Shown here piece after piece: positions 26,897 to 36,331 of a stretch of DNA of 64,000 nt. Made by a program: the position numbers and the translations under genes. The stretch is from contig NZ_CP069812.1 of NCBI RefSeq assembly GCF_016894385.1, positions 2,480,001 through 2,544,000 on the forward strand. The letters run 5' to 3'. The notes beneath the pieces were generated by a model. That model did no database searches and was not told the origin of the DNA. It saw only the letters and a program-made list of their open reading frames with translations. This DNA comes from Cupriavidus oxalaticus (lineage in GTDB: Bacteria; Pseudomonadota; Gammaproteobacteria; Burkholderiales; Burkholderiaceae). Position 1 is the first letter of the stretch. The number at the start of each line of letters is the position of its first letter.

Positions 26897-28219
26897 ATGG
26901 CAATCGAACTTCATCCAAACTGCAAGGCCCGAATCGGGGCTATCTTGGAAGAGGCGTTAGCGGACGTGCGGGTTACAAACTCGATGTTCATCGAGCCGAC
27001 TTCGATACAGAACCTACGAGCTGCCGACGCTGCGCTTCCCGCAAATGATGCGATACGAGCCAGGCTGGATGCCTTCATTAGCGAAGATCCCGTCTCAGAC
27101 TTCGTTCGCGAAACCCTTAGTCGAGAATTGGGGTTCAATCAATACACGAAGGACGGGGCAACGCCACTATCTTCATTCCAGGAGTACGCAGATATACCGG
27201 CACTGGCGCGTCGCCTTGTCGACGAATTCTGCTCTCTGCCTTGGACCTATAGCCTGATGGTGGAATTGCCGGAGAGCTTGCAGCAACCTGCCTTTTCGCT
27301 TCCCCCAGAGCATCGGGCCATCTCAGATCAACTCGCTATATATGTGCCGGATGAAAATAGCGATGCACTGTATCCGTTGACTACGGGTGATGCACAGCGA
27401 GACGGGCGCCTACTTAGCAAGAGTCTTCTCTCCCTCGCGTTAGGGGTTGACGGTACCCAACCTGAGAAATGGGACAAAACAAAAGCCTATCTGCAAGTCA
27501 AGGTCAGTGGCTTTTTTGGCGAATATCAATCCACCTCGGCGGCACACGAAGCGATCTCGCTCGTGAAAGCCTTTTGTGGACTGGCTGTGGCTCTGCGTCT
27601 AGTCGTCCTGAACTCTAAATGGCGCGGAGCCGAGACACGCATCAGATCAATATCGCACCGAAACGTTGAAGGGCGGTGGCAACTTCACAAGGGGCTAGAG
27701 CTGGAAAGCAGCGACTCCCATGCCTATCAGGACCTAGCCTTCGAAGATTTTAACGGCGCCATTGCGACAGACGAGCAAAAGGTATTGCGACTCGCTTCAG
27801 TGCTGAGCAGAATGCGAGCGGCGCTTGCGTCTTCGTACAGCAGCAGACTATCGCTTGCGGCGCAATGGCTGTTCGATAGCGTCGCCGCATCTGGCGAGCT
27901 TCTGTCGTTCGTTCAAGCAACTGTAGCGATCGAGATCCTATTGGGCGACAAGGCGGTTTCTGACCTCATGGGGCTAGGCGAGCTGCTTCGGAACAGATGT
28001 GCATACCTCATCAGCACAGGCCAAGCACAGCGCGACGAAATCATGAAAGACTTCCGGTTGATTTATGACGTCCGGTCGAAGATCGTCCACACGGGAAAGC
28101 AAAAGCTCAACCGCGGCGAGCAGGAGCTTTTGCAGAAGCTGAGATGGATGTGCGCACGCGTCATACAGCGAGAAATCGAGCTCCTCATCGCCGACAATGC
28201 AAACGGTCAGAGACCGTAA
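26897..28219 (+). CDS. Apea-type HEPN-domain protein, candidate anti-phage RNase
   Basis: 440 residues. The C-terminal 110 or so residues fit the Apea-like HEPN domain: AIEILLG, then a helix with LLRNRCAYLIS, then IYDVRSKIVHTG. The HEPN catalytic signature R-phi-x3-H is exact at Arg393-Ser-Lys-Ile-Val-His398. The N-terminal 300 residues include AYLQVKVSGFFGEY and AISLVKAFCGLAVALRL, resembling the N-terminal region of Apea-type proteins. HEPN proteins of defence and toxin systems cut RNA, so ribonuclease action upon infection is inferred. It overlaps the next gene by 23 bases, clearly one operon. GC is visibly lower than in the phage backbone, a mark of cargo. The ribosome site is weak. Confidence 0.75.
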   Translation: MAIELHPNCKARIGAILEEALADVRVTNSMFIEPTSIQNLRAADAALPANDAIRARLDAFISEDPVSDFVRETLSRELGFNQYTKDGATPLSSFQEYADIPALARRLVDEFCSLPWTYSLMVELPESLQQPAFSLPPEHRAISDQLAIYVPDENSDALYPLTTGDAQRDGRLLSKSLLSLALGVDGTQPEKWDKTKAYLQVKVSGFFGEYQSTSAAHEAISLVKAFCGLAVALRLVVLNSKWRGAETRIRSISHRNVEGRWQLHKGLELESSDSHAYQDLAFEDFNGAIATDEQKVLRLASVLSRMRAALASSYSSRLSLAAQWLFDSVAASGELLSFVQATVAIEILLGDKAVSDLMGLGELLRNRCAYLISTGQAQRDEIMKDFRLIYDVRSKIVHTGKQKLNRGEQELLQKLRWMCARVIQREIELLIADNANGQRP

Positions 28220-29864
28220 TTTTCAAACCGAACAACCTGTTGTCCCATCCATTCGTTGGCTTTGGGCGCAGAACTTGGCGCTGAGACAACGCGCCGTAAC
28301 GGAGATTCAATTGGTCGAGGGAGAAGTAAAAAGACAGCGCGGTGCCCTAGCGATAGGCACTACTAGGGAGACAATTCAGCGACTAAAGCAGCGTCTGCGG
28401 TGGAAAGCGTATTGGCGCTTTCCGAATTTGATTAAGGCGCCAGACGCTGACCCGAAATATGAAGAGGAGCGTGACCGCAAGAAGAACGCCGCTACTCAGG
28501 TGCCGAATGACGAAGAGCTCAGTGTCCCGATGCTGTTCGGTGCTGAGCTCTATGGACCAGCCGAGATCGATCGTTTGTATGCAGACTTGAAACGTTTGGG
28601 CTGGGACACTCCGCGCTTCCGTTCAACTTTGCCGAATGTCATACAGTGGATACGTGACCAGAGGTTGTACGGCTCCGAAGGGCACTTCAACGTTGGCATC
28701 GTTGTTCGAAAGACCGACAAGCGCTTTTTGCACCCGTCCTATCTGTTGGAACTTCCCGAAGAATTTGACTACCTGACCGTAACAATCTACCAGCTTTCCG
28801 CCTCACTTACGTGTGTTCTTGTAGGGATGGCCCTCACCGAGCAAAGCGCATCCTGGTACAACGACGAACTCGCCAAACTTCGCAAGACAAAGAGCGTCCG
28901 AAACCCGAAGGACCGGTTCATCTCCATTCTGGGCGCGGATCACCAAAAGCGCCGCTCGATCGAAGAGGCCAGGGAGCGCTATCGGGGACTCGTGACAAAC
29001 TGGTTTAAGAGGGAACTGCCCGGTTTCTTCTCGAACGAGGCTGGGGTCTCGAGACTGCCAACTGCTGAGGTCATCACGACGATTCGTCAGCACATGTTTG
29101 CCCCACCAAACGAATTCGTTCGAGACGAATGGCGTCGCATGATTTGGGACCGGGGGTATCGAAGAATCTGGACCGATTCCGGTTGCCCCGGCTTGCAACT
29201 TGCAATCGGCGAACTGGAAGACGAAGCGCGACATCACTCGGTTATCGGCTTTCGCACAAGCGATGTAGCCGACAGTGACTTGCAACACTTTGGAGGACGC
29301 ACAAAGTATGCGCTACTCACCTTCTGCTACGAACGGATCGAAGGTGTGCTTGTCCACTATGCATGCACCGCCTTCCTGCAGGAGGCATCTCGGACGCTCA
29401 AGCTCAGCAGAGAGCAGCTCTTTGCCAAGAAGGGCCGCAAGGAAATACTTGTGGTCCTCGAGCGGATAAGTGATTTCTTTCGCGCGTCAACTGGCAACCC
29501 TGCTGTCGCTACGGACCTCCTTAAGAACAAACCTCTGATCTCGTACAAGCACCATTGCAACGGATTTGTCGGCAGCAGTCTGTTTGCTAACGACAAAGAC
29601 CTCGACCTTGCCGAGGTGTTACACAGCCGAGTAAGACACTTAGCCGAAGAGTTTATCGAGGACGAGGAAGCAACAAGGCAGCAGTTCGATCAGTTGTCCT
29701 CAATCCTCAGTACGAAGGAAAGCATCAGGACGCAGAGGCGTATGGAGGTTATCACTGTCATTGCTCTTGTGGTCGCGTTGGCATCGCTCGTTGCGGCACT
29801 TCCTCCGATCACGGCATGGGCTAAGTCGATAGAATCGCTCCGCAGCGCAATAGTGAAGATGTAA
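28197..29864 (+). CDS. Partner of the HEPN protein with C-terminal membrane anchor
   Basis: 555 residues, no family recognised. The bulk is soluble and helical, with two globular-looking blocks (about 90-230 and 280-450). A charged helix (EEATRQQFDQLSSILSTKE, probably coiled coil) leads into one hydrophobic segment near residues 517-538 (VITVIALVVALASLVAAL) and a short tail. This stalk-plus-anchor layout is like membrane-tethered sensors or effectors. The ATG lies inside the end of the HEPN gene, giving translational coupling, so the two probably form a complex or a sensor/effector pair. GC is low like its partner's. Downstream, portal gene Q converges on it with 56 bases between. Confidence 0.65.
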   Translation: MQTVRDRNFQTEQPVVPSIRWLWAQNLALRQRAVTEIQLVEGEVKRQRGALAIGTTRETIQRLKQRLRWKAYWRFPNLIKAPDADPKYEEERDRKKNAATQVPNDEELSVPMLFGAELYGPAEIDRLYADLKRLGWDTPRFRSTLPNVIQWIRDQRLYGSEGHFNVGIVVRKTDKRFLHPSYLLELPEEFDYLTVTIYQLSASLTCVLVGMALTEQSASWYNDELAKLRKTKSVRNPKDRFISILGADHQKRRSIEEARERYRGLVTNWFKRELPGFFSNEAGVSRLPTAEVITTIRQHMFAPPNEFVRDEWRRMIWDRGYRRIWTDSGCPGLQLAIGELEDEARHHSVIGFRTSDVADSDLQHFGGRTKYALLTFCYERIEGVLVHYACTAFLQEASRTLKLSREQLFAKKGRKEILVVLERISDFFRASTGNPAVATDLLKNKPLISYKHHCNGFVGSSLFANDKDLDLAEVLHSRVRHLAEEFIEDEEATRQQFDQLSSILSTKESIRTQRRMEVITVIALVVALASLVAALPPITAWAKSIESLRSAIVKM

Positions 29865-29920
29865 CACGGCTCCGAGAGTCAGTGATCAAGGCGCGGCAAC
29901 AGTTCCCAACGGGCATTGAG

Positions 29921-30973
29921 CTACGCTCTATTGTCGCCAAGAGAGTACGGCTCGAACCGGATAACCTCTTGGCCTAGCCAGGAGTTCACTTCCATGAGCC
30001 GGTCCTGCAACGGCTTGACTTCATTGCGTGCGAAGACCATAGCGGCCTTCTCCGCGTCGCCGAAGCCGCCGGTGTTGTTTGGGATGATGCCCATCAGCTG
30101 CGGTGGCACTCGGTGCGCGGCCAGCTGGTCGTCGCGGGTCACGTTCTTGATGTTCCAGAACTCGTCTTTGGCCGCCACCTCGGAGACCGGCAGCAGCTGG
30201 ATGCCATCCTTCTTGCCGTTGGGCGCGTACATGAACAGGTTGCGGAAATTGCCCGGGCCCTTGCTGTTCTTGAGCGCCTCGCGCAGTTTGTCGACGTCTT
30301 CCTGCTTCTGCGCGGCGTCGGTCATGTAGAGGATGAAACCGGCGTGGCTGCCGTTTTTGTAGTAGCGTCGCCGGAAAAGCGTGGCGGCCTCGTTGAGCCA
30401 GGTGGCATTGAGCGCCGATAGGTATTCGGGCAGCCCGTACACCTCCTGGTTGATGTCCGGCTCCAGCAAGTGAAAAACGCTGCCCCGCTTGAAGGCGTGC
30501 TTGTCCTGCCAGTTCTGCACGAAGAAGTAGCTCCCCATATCCACGCCGCGGCGCATGTATTTGGCTAAAGCCGGCTCCAGGCAGATGGGCCGGCCCAGCA
30601 CGTTGTCCCGTCGTTCCAGATAGCCGTTGCCGAACACCAGGAAGTCCTGCACCCAGCGCGCGAATGCCGAGCGCGACAGCAGCTTGTGCGGAATGAAGGT
30701 TGACACCAGGATGTTGCGCTTCACGTAGATGGGCGAGCTGTTATGCACCGCGGCCCGGAAGCTGCGCGCCAGGCCATCGAAAGGCAATGGTGGCTCGAAC
30801 CATTCCCCCACGCGCATGCACTCCACATAGTCGAGCAGCTCCCGGCGATCGAGGACGGCGACCGGATCGCCAAAGCTGAATGTCTCAGCCCCAGCTGCGG
30901 CGGGTGTCTGCGCGGCCCCCCCATTGACATGGTTTGCAACAGCCGCATCGCGGCGCCTCTTCTTGCGGGTCAT
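29921..30973 (-). CDS. Q: Phage portal protein (P2 gpQ)
   Basis: 350 residues of the PBSX/P2 portal family. Visible family blocks are RSAFARWVQDFLVFGNGYLERRDN, GLPEYLSALNATWLNEAATLFRRRYY split by a short linker, and QLMGIIPNNTGGFGDAEKA near the C-terminus. It forms the dodecameric DNA channel at the capsid vertex. Its start overlaps the stop of P (ATGA), as in P2 where P and Q are transcribed together from the P promoter. Confidence 0.95.
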   Translation of the reverse strand: MTRKKRRRDAAVANHVNGGAAQTPAAAGAETFSFGDPVAVLDRRELLDYVECMRVGEWFEPPLPFDGLARSFRAAVHNSSPIYVKRNILVSTFIPHKLLSRSAFARWVQDFLVFGNGYLERRDNVLGRPICLEPALAKYMRRGVDMGSYFFVQNWQDKHAFKRGSVFHLLEPDINQEVYGLPEYLSALNATWLNEAATLFRRRYYKNGSHAGFILYMTDAAQKQEDVDKLREALKNSKGPGNFRNLFMYAPNGKKDGIQLLPVSEVAAKDEFWNIKNVTRDDQLAAHRVPPQLMGIIPNNTGGFGDAEKAAMVFARNEVKPLQDRLMEVNSWLGQEVIRFEPYSLGDNRA

Positions 30974-32751
30974 GAGAACTCCATGATGCTGGTGTTGGTC
31001 GTGGTCACGCCTTCGATCGGCTCGTGGGCCAGTGCGTGCATGCAGGCCCAGGCCAGATCGGCGTGGCTGGTTTCTTCCGAACGGCCGGCTTGGTAGGTCA
31101 CGCGGCCGCCGGCGGCAGTTGTGGTCTTGCGGATGGACATGAACGAGGAGGAAAAGTCCGTCCAGCCGGCATCGAACTCCAGCCGGCCCTTGCTGATGAC
31201 GTCGGTGGCCTTGAGGACCAGGCTGGTCTTCACGTCCACGGAATAGGTGAAGCCCTGCGTGTCCGGGCGGGAGACGAGGACCTTCTTGTAGACGGCATCA
31301 CCCACCCCTGTGCGGTCGATGCCGATGTAGGTCACGTTGTAGCGCTCGCAGACCTTCAGGATTGCGCCGGCCTGCTCTTCGTAGTCGATGCCGCGGAACT
31401 GGTGCTTCTCCAGCACCCGGAACTTGCCGCCCGGCACCAGCGGCGGCGCGACGACGACCAGCGCTGCGCTGTCCCCACCCCCGCCGTTGGGGTCGTATCC
31501 GATCCAGACTTCGCGGTTGCCCAGAGGCCGCGGCGACCAGTGCCGGAAGTCTTCCCACACCTCCCAGCTGTCGACCATGCACCGCATCAGCATCGACAGC
31601 GGGAACACCGACGCCGTGTCATCAATGAACCCGCACATCAGCAGGTTCTCGAAGTCCGCATCGCTGTACTCGCGGCGAAGCTGTTCAAGGTCGAATAGGT
31701 TGCAGCCCCCGCGCACCGCATCCTCGACGGTCACGACCTGGCGCCATTGCCCGTCGGCGCAGCGCCGGCCAGCCTGCAGGTGCGCATGGCTCACGTCGAC
31801 CTGTACGTGCTGGTCTTTCCTTCGGCCGCGGTTGAACAGTGCGCCAGACCAGAACGGATAGGCCTCATGTGCAAGGCTTGATGGCGTCGAGAAATACGTC
31901 TGTCGCCACTTCGCATGGATGGCCATGCCGGAGGCCACCTTGCGCAACTCCTGGAAGCGCTGGATCCAGAAGTACTCGTCCAGATAGAGGTTGCCGTGGT
32001 AGCTCTGGGCCGTGCGCGCGTTGGTGCCGAGGAAGTACAGCGTGGCGCCGTTGGGCAGCACCATCGGATCGCCTTTCAGCTCCACGCCGGCGGCATCCTT
32101 GGCGAACTGGATGATGTAGTGCTTGAAGACGTGGGCCTGCGACTTGCTGGCGGACAGGAAGATCTGATTGCGGCCGGTAGTCAGCGCATCAATGAAGGCT
32201 TCGCGCGCGAAGTACCAGGTGGCGCCGATCTGCCGGCTCTTCAGGATGTTGCGGATGCGCTCGACAAGGCCGGCCTCGTACCAGGTGCGCTGGTAGTCGA
32301 ACATCGAATCCATGAAGGCGTCGACCAGCTGCTCTTGCTGTTCGTCGCTGATCGCGTTGCGCTCAGGTTGCTTGCGCGGCCCGCGGTTTCGGTTGGCCAC
32401 CTTCGGGTTGAGATCGGCCTCATTGGCACTGTCTTCATAGCGGCGCACGCGCGCCAGACGCTCCATCTGCCGGCCCAGCAGATCGATCTCCTTGTAGTCC
32501 TTGCCCTCCTTGACATCCTTCGCCACCAGTCGCGCCATGCGCGTCTCGATGCTGGTACCAATGCGCTCGACGGCATCAGCCTCGTCCCATCGCTCTCGGC
32601 GCTTCCAGCTGTGAACGGTCGCTGGCTTGACGCCGAGCACCTCAGCGATACGAGCGACGCGGTAGCCCTGCCAGTAGAGCGCACGCGCAATGCGGCGCGG
32701 CCCCATTTCTGGATCGAATGACAGCAGGGACAGAGGGGGAAGCGTAGTCAT
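30970..32751 (-). CDS. P: Terminase large (ATPase) subunit (P2 gpP)
   Basis: 593 residues. An N-terminal helix-turn-helix (RVARIAEVLGVKPATVHSWK) is followed by a deviant Walker A at KSRQIGATWYFAREA and a Walker B at LYLDEYFW. The C-terminal RNase H-like nuclease has acidic residues in IGYDPNGGGGDSAAL and YIGIDRTGVGD. It pumps DNA into proheads through gpQ and works with gpM. It is divergent from O across a late-promoter region. Confidence 0.95.
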   Translation of the reverse strand: MTTLPPLSLLSFDPEMGPRRIARALYWQGYRVARIAEVLGVKPATVHSWKRRERWDEADAVERIGTSIETRMARLVAKDVKEGKDYKEIDLLGRQMERLARVRRYEDSANEADLNPKVANRNRGPRKQPERNAISDEQQEQLVDAFMDSMFDYQRTWYEAGLVERIRNILKSRQIGATWYFAREAFIDALTTGRNQIFLSASKSQAHVFKHYIIQFAKDAAGVELKGDPMVLPNGATLYFLGTNARTAQSYHGNLYLDEYFWIQRFQELRKVASGMAIHAKWRQTYFSTPSSLAHEAYPFWSGALFNRGRRKDQHVQVDVSHAHLQAGRRCADGQWRQVVTVEDAVRGGCNLFDLEQLRREYSDADFENLLMCGFIDDTASVFPLSMLMRCMVDSWEVWEDFRHWSPRPLGNREVWIGYDPNGGGGDSAALVVVAPPLVPGGKFRVLEKHQFRGIDYEEQAGAILKVCERYNVTYIGIDRTGVGDAVYKKVLVSRPDTQGFTYSVDVKTSLVLKATDVISKGRLEFDAGWTDFSSSFMSIRKTTTAAGGRVTYQAGRSEETSHADLAWACMHALAHEPIEGVTTTNTSIMEFS

Positions 32752-32795
32752 GCCGCAACGCTACCGTTCGCGCGCGCGCGTGCCACCTCGCCTGT

Positions 32796-32818
32796 GTTGT
32801 GTCAGGGATGCCGACAAC
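32796..32818. promoter_or_regulatory. Late-promoter activator site, P/O divergent region
   Basis: TTGTG-N11-GACAA (32797-32817), lying between the divergent P and O genes. The same dyad with the same 11-base spacing lies before V and before FI. In P2 the Ogr activator binds a TGT/ACA dyad upstream of each late promoter at these places, so this one probably serves both P_P and P_O. Confidence 0.65.
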
Positions 32819-32895
32819 AGCCCATCGTTGCCCGCGCGTGACACGGCGCCGAAGATGGCAACACCAACACGGAACCACGCCAATATGAGGACACC

Positions 32896-33732
32896 ATGGC
32901 CGGCAAGAACCCGAAGTTTTTCCGCATTGCCACCGAAGGGGCGACCAGCGACGGACGCGTGATCGACCGCGAGATGCTGGTGCAGATGGCGGTCAGCTAT
33001 GACCCCAGCACCTACGGCGCACGCATCAACCTGGAACACATCCGCGGCATCGTGCCCGATGGCCCATTCAAGGCGTATGGCGACGTGCTCGCACTCAAGA
33101 CTGAAGAGGAAGGCGGCAAGATGCGCCTCTATGCGCAGCTCGACCCGACTGCCGAGCTGATCGCCTTCAACAAGGCCCGGCAGAAGGTCTTCTGCTCGAT
33201 GGAAGTGCAGCCCGATTTCGCCGATACCGGCGAAGCGTATCTGGTTGGCCTGGCCGTCACGGACAACCCTGCCAGCCTGGGCTGCGAGATGCTGCAGTTC
33301 AGCGCCAAGGCCAAGGCGAACCCGCTGGCCGATCGCAAGCAGGACCCGAGCAATCTGTTCTCCGAAGCCGTGGAAGTCGACCTCGACTTTGCCGACGAGC
33401 CAACGACGACCACCGTGCCCGGCGCCGGCTTCGCCGCCAGCATCAAGAAGCTCTTCGCCCGCCAGGACAAGTCCGAGGCAGGCAACGATGCGCGCCACGC
33501 CGACACGCAGGAAGCCGTTCAAGCCATCGCCAAGGAGGTGCAGTCGATGGGCGAGACCTTCACCAAGGCCATGGACGGTGTGACGAAGCGTCTGGATGCG
33601 CTGCAGGCCGACCAGACCAAGGGCAAGGAAGATTTCAGCACGCTCAAGAGCGCGCTGGAGAGGAAGGAAGACTTCAGCCGCCGCCCCCCCGCCACCGGCG
33701 GCGACGGCAAGGTCATCGAAACCGACTGCTGA
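32896..33732 (+). CDS. O: Capsid scaffold and maturation protease (P2 gpO)
   Basis: 278 residues. The N-terminal serine protease has Asp19, His48 (INLEHIRG) and Ser101 (VFCSMEVQ), the same spacing as the Asp19/His48 dyad of P2 gpO. The C-terminal half is a charged helical scaffold (QAIAKEVQSMGETFTKAMDG and following). It shapes proheads and cleaves gpN, gpO and gpQ. First gene of the rightward head operon. Confidence 0.93.
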   Translation: MAGKNPKFFRIATEGATSDGRVIDREMLVQMAVSYDPSTYGARINLEHIRGIVPDGPFKAYGDVLALKTEEEGGKMRLYAQLDPTAELIAFNKARQKVFCSMEVQPDFADTGEAYLVGLAVTDNPASLGCEMLQFSAKAKANPLADRKQDPSNLFSEAVEVDLDFADEPTTTTVPGAGFAASIKKLFARQDKSEAGNDARHADTQEAVQAIAKEVQSMGETFTKAMDGVTKRLDALQADQTKGKEDFSTLKSALERKEDFSRRPPATGGDGKVIETDC

Positions 33733-33781
33733 GCCGGCCCCCGGACAGCGACAACACCCCCTCTAACCCGGAGCCAACTCA

Positions 33782-34807
33782 ATGCGTAACGATACCCGCC
33801 AGAAGTACGCGGCATACGAGGCCAAAGTGGCCGAGATCAATGGCGTCGATCGCGTGGACCGCAAGTTCAGCGTGCAGCCGAGCGTCCAGCAGAAGCTGGA
33901 GACCAAAGTGCAGGAATCCAGCGAATTCCTCGGCCGGATCAACGTCTATGGCGTGACCGAGCAGGAAGGCGAGAAGATCGGACTCGGCGTGTCCGGTCCG
34001 GTGGCCAGCACCACTGACACCGCTGCCCAAGATCGCCAGACCAGCGACATCGCCGCCCTGGACGACCGCCGCTACCGCTGCGAGCAGACCAACTCGGACA
34101 CCCACATCACCTACCGCATGCTGGATGCCTGGGCCAAGTTCCCCGATTTCCAGACCCGTATCCGCGACGCCATCCTGCGCCGCCAGGCGCTGGACCGCAT
34201 ACTGATCGGCTTCAACGGCGTGAGCCGCGCCGCCACGTCCAACCGCGCCACCAACCCGATGCTGCAGGACGTCAACAAGGGCTGGCTGCAGCACCTGCGC
34301 GAAGAAGCCCCGGAGCGCGTGATCGATTCGGGCAAGGCTGTCGACAAGATCGTCGTCGGCGGCCCCGACTCGAATGTCGCGCGCGACTACGCCAGCCTGG
34401 ACGCCCTGGTCTTCGACCTGTGCAGCCACCTGATCGCGCCGTGGTACGCCGAGGATCCGGACCTGGTGGTGGTGTGCGGTCGCCAGCTGCTGGCCGACAA
34501 GTATTTCCCGCTGCTGAACAAGGACCGCGACCCGACGCAGAAGCTGGCCGCCGACATCATCATGAGCCAGAAGCGCATCGGCAACCTGCCGGCCGTGCGG
34601 GTGCCCTACTTCCCGCCGGATGCCCTGCTGGTGACGCGCCTGGACAACCTGTCGATCTACTACCAGGAAGGCTCGCGCCGCCGCACGATCGTGGACAACG
34701 CCAAGCGCGATCGCATCGAAAACTACGAGTCCAGCAACGATGCGTATGTAATCGAGGATCTGGCTTGCGCTGCCATGGCCGAGAAGATCGAGGTGGCCGC
34801 CGAATGA
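33782..34807 (+). CDS. N: Major capsid protein precursor (P2 gpN)
   Basis: 341 residues, HK97-fold P2 family. The N-terminal delta region (residues 1-35) should be removed by gpO. Conserved blocks include RKFSVQPSVQQKLETKVQES and, near the end, NLSIYYQEGSRRRTI and SSNDAYVIED. GGAGCC precedes the ATG. It ends 4 bases into M (ATGA overlap). Confidence 0.95.
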   Translation: MRNDTRQKYAAYEAKVAEINGVDRVDRKFSVQPSVQQKLETKVQESSEFLGRINVYGVTEQEGEKIGLGVSGPVASTTDTAAQDRQTSDIAALDDRRYRCEQTNSDTHITYRMLDAWAKFPDFQTRIRDAILRRQALDRILIGFNGVSRAATSNRATNPMLQDVNKGWLQHLREEAPERVIDSGKAVDKIVVGGPDSNVARDYASLDALVFDLCSHLIAPWYAEDPDLVVVCGRQLLADKYFPLLNKDRDPTQKLAADIIMSQKRIGNLPAVRVPYFPPDALLVTRLDNLSIYYQEGSRRRTIVDNAKRDRIENYESSNDAYVIEDLACAAMAEKIEVAAE

Positions 34808-35526
34808 CGAGTCCCGCCCGCAACCATTTTCTGCGCGTGAGCGCCCAGCGGGCAGCCGCCTCAGCCGAGGCGGAGAACCCGCTGCGCCACGCCTCGGGCC
34901 ACGAGCTGATGCTGGCGCAGTTGGCCGAGCACAAGCGGCAGCTCAAGCTGATCCAGTCGATCGAACGCAAGGCCGAAGCCAAGCGCGCCATGCTTCCCGC
35001 CTACGCGGCTTGGGTGCAGGGGGTGCTGGAGGCGGATGCCGGCGTGCAAGACGAGGTCTTCATGTCGGTCATGGTCTGGAATATCGACGTGGGCGACTTC
35101 GCCGGCGCGCTGCCTCTGGCGAGCTACGCCATCCGGCACGGCCTGGTCATGCCTGACCAGTACCAGCGCACCACGGCCTGCCTGATAGCGGAGGAGTACT
35201 CCGCCATGACGCTGAAGGCCGTCGAGGCCGGGCAACCGGTCGACGTGGAGACCCTGGGCCATGTCGGCATGCTGGTTAATGACCAGGACATGCCCGACGA
35301 GGTCCGCGCCAAGCTGCACAAGGCGGTGGGCTATGCGAACGCCGCCCTGGTCGACAGCACGCCGCCGGACCGGCAGCAGGACCGGCGCGAGTTCGCACTG
35401 CGCAACCTGCGCCGCGCCCTGGAGCTGCACGACAAGGTCGGCGTGAAAAAGGACATCGAGCGCCTCGAGCGCGAGATCAAGAACGCAGCCCAGGCCGGCG
35501 CTAAGGAGGGCGACGGCCGCGGCTGA
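34804..35526 (+). CDS. M: Terminase small (endonuclease) subunit (P2 gpM)
   Basis: 240 residues, mostly helical. The block MSVMVWNIDVGDFAGALPLASYA split by usual breaks and HGLVMPDQYQRTT are typical of P2 gpM, which cuts cos together with gpP. The cos-like site at 26509 is its likely target. It is translationally coupled to N. Confidence 0.92.
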   Translation: MTSPARNHFLRVSAQRAAASAEAENPLRHASGHELMLAQLAEHKRQLKLIQSIERKAEAKRAMLPAYAAWVQGVLEADAGVQDEVFMSVMVWNIDVGDFAGALPLASYAIRHGLVMPDQYQRTTACLIAEEYSAMTLKAVEAGQPVDVETLGHVGMLVNDQDMPDEVRAKLHKAVGYANAALVDSTPPDRQQDRREFALRNLRRALELHDKVGVKKDIERLEREIKNAAQAGAKEGDGRG

Positions 35527-35643
35527 CACCGAGCGTGACCCCGCGCATCAGGCGGCACGGGGCAACCCAGCGGCGCGCCCGGCCTCACGGCCAGCAGACC
35601 AACCCGGTTGCCCCGTCCACCGCCTCCAGATTCCAGCGAACCC

Positions 35644-36111
35644 ATGTCTTCCTTCATCGCCACCGCTCCCGCCAGCACCGGCCAGGCGCCGATCGCCAAC
35701 GACGGCTTCTTCCCCGAGCTGGATTTCGCGCAGGCCCTGGCCACGATGCGCCAGGACGGCACCGTGACGCCGGATCGGCTGCGCGCCGCGCTGGTCGAGG
35801 CCGCCCTGTCGGTCAATGAAGAGCTGGCCACCTGGCAGGCAGACCAGCAGGCCGCTGGCCACGCCACCCTGGAAGCGGTGCCGGCGCCAAGCGTGGACGG
35901 CAAGTCGGCCCATGTGCATCGCTACCTGCGGGCCGTGTACTGCCAGGCACGCGCGGGCTTGATCGAACGGTACCGCGACTATGACGCCACTGCCAGCGGC
36001 GACCGCCAGGCGGAAACCATGATGCTGGCCGTTGACGACCTGCGCCGCGACGCGCGCTGGGCCATCAGCGACATCCGTGGCATCACGCGCACCACCGTGG
36101 ATCTGATCTGA
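35644..36111 (+). CDS. L: Head completion/stabilisation protein (P2 gpL)
   Basis: 155 residues. The family block FFPELDFAQALATMRQDGTV and the C-terminal WAISDIRGITRTTVDLI fit gpL, which seals the filled head together with gpQ. I chose the ATG at 35644 over a longer proline-rich reading from 35608. It overlaps X by one base (TGATG). Confidence 0.9.
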   Translation: MSSFIATAPASTGQAPIANDGFFPELDFAQALATMRQDGTVTPDRLRAALVEAALSVNEELATWQADQQAAGHATLEAVPAPSVDGKSAHVHRYLRAVYCQARAGLIERYRDYDATASGDRQAETMMLAVDDLRRDARWAISDIRGITRTTVDLI

Positions 36112-36314
36112 TGCGCGTCCGCACTGTCCAGGGCGACACCGTAGACAGCGTATGCCAGCGCATATACGGGCGCACCGCCGGCGTCACCGAGGCAGTCTTC
36201 GAAGCCAATCCCGGCCTGGCCGACCTCGGCCCGGTCCTCCCTCACGGCACGGTCATCGATCTGCCGGACACCCCTCCACAGCCCGCCGTACAGCGCGTGC
36301 AGCTGTGGGACTGA
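36111..36314 (+). CDS. X: Tail protein X with LysM-like fold (P2 gpX)
   Basis: 67 residues. VQGDTVDSVCQRIYGRTAG, then VFEANPGLADLGPVLPHGT, is the LysM-like gpX pattern ending in a short hydrophobic strand (IDLP). Required for tail completion in P2. Coupled to L by stop-start overlap. Confidence 0.92.
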   Translation: MRVRTVQGDTVDSVCQRIYGRTAGVTEAVFEANPGLADLGPVLPHGTVIDLPDTPPQPAVQRVQLWD

Positions 36315-36331
36315 ACCCCAAGGACTTGACC

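Noticed and set aside
26656..27048. Plus-strand frame before the HEPN gene with several Cys
   Set aside because: Looked briefly like an Ogr-type zinc finger, but Cys spacing does not fit and the real Ogr-like gene is at 56109; overlaps the HEPN start.
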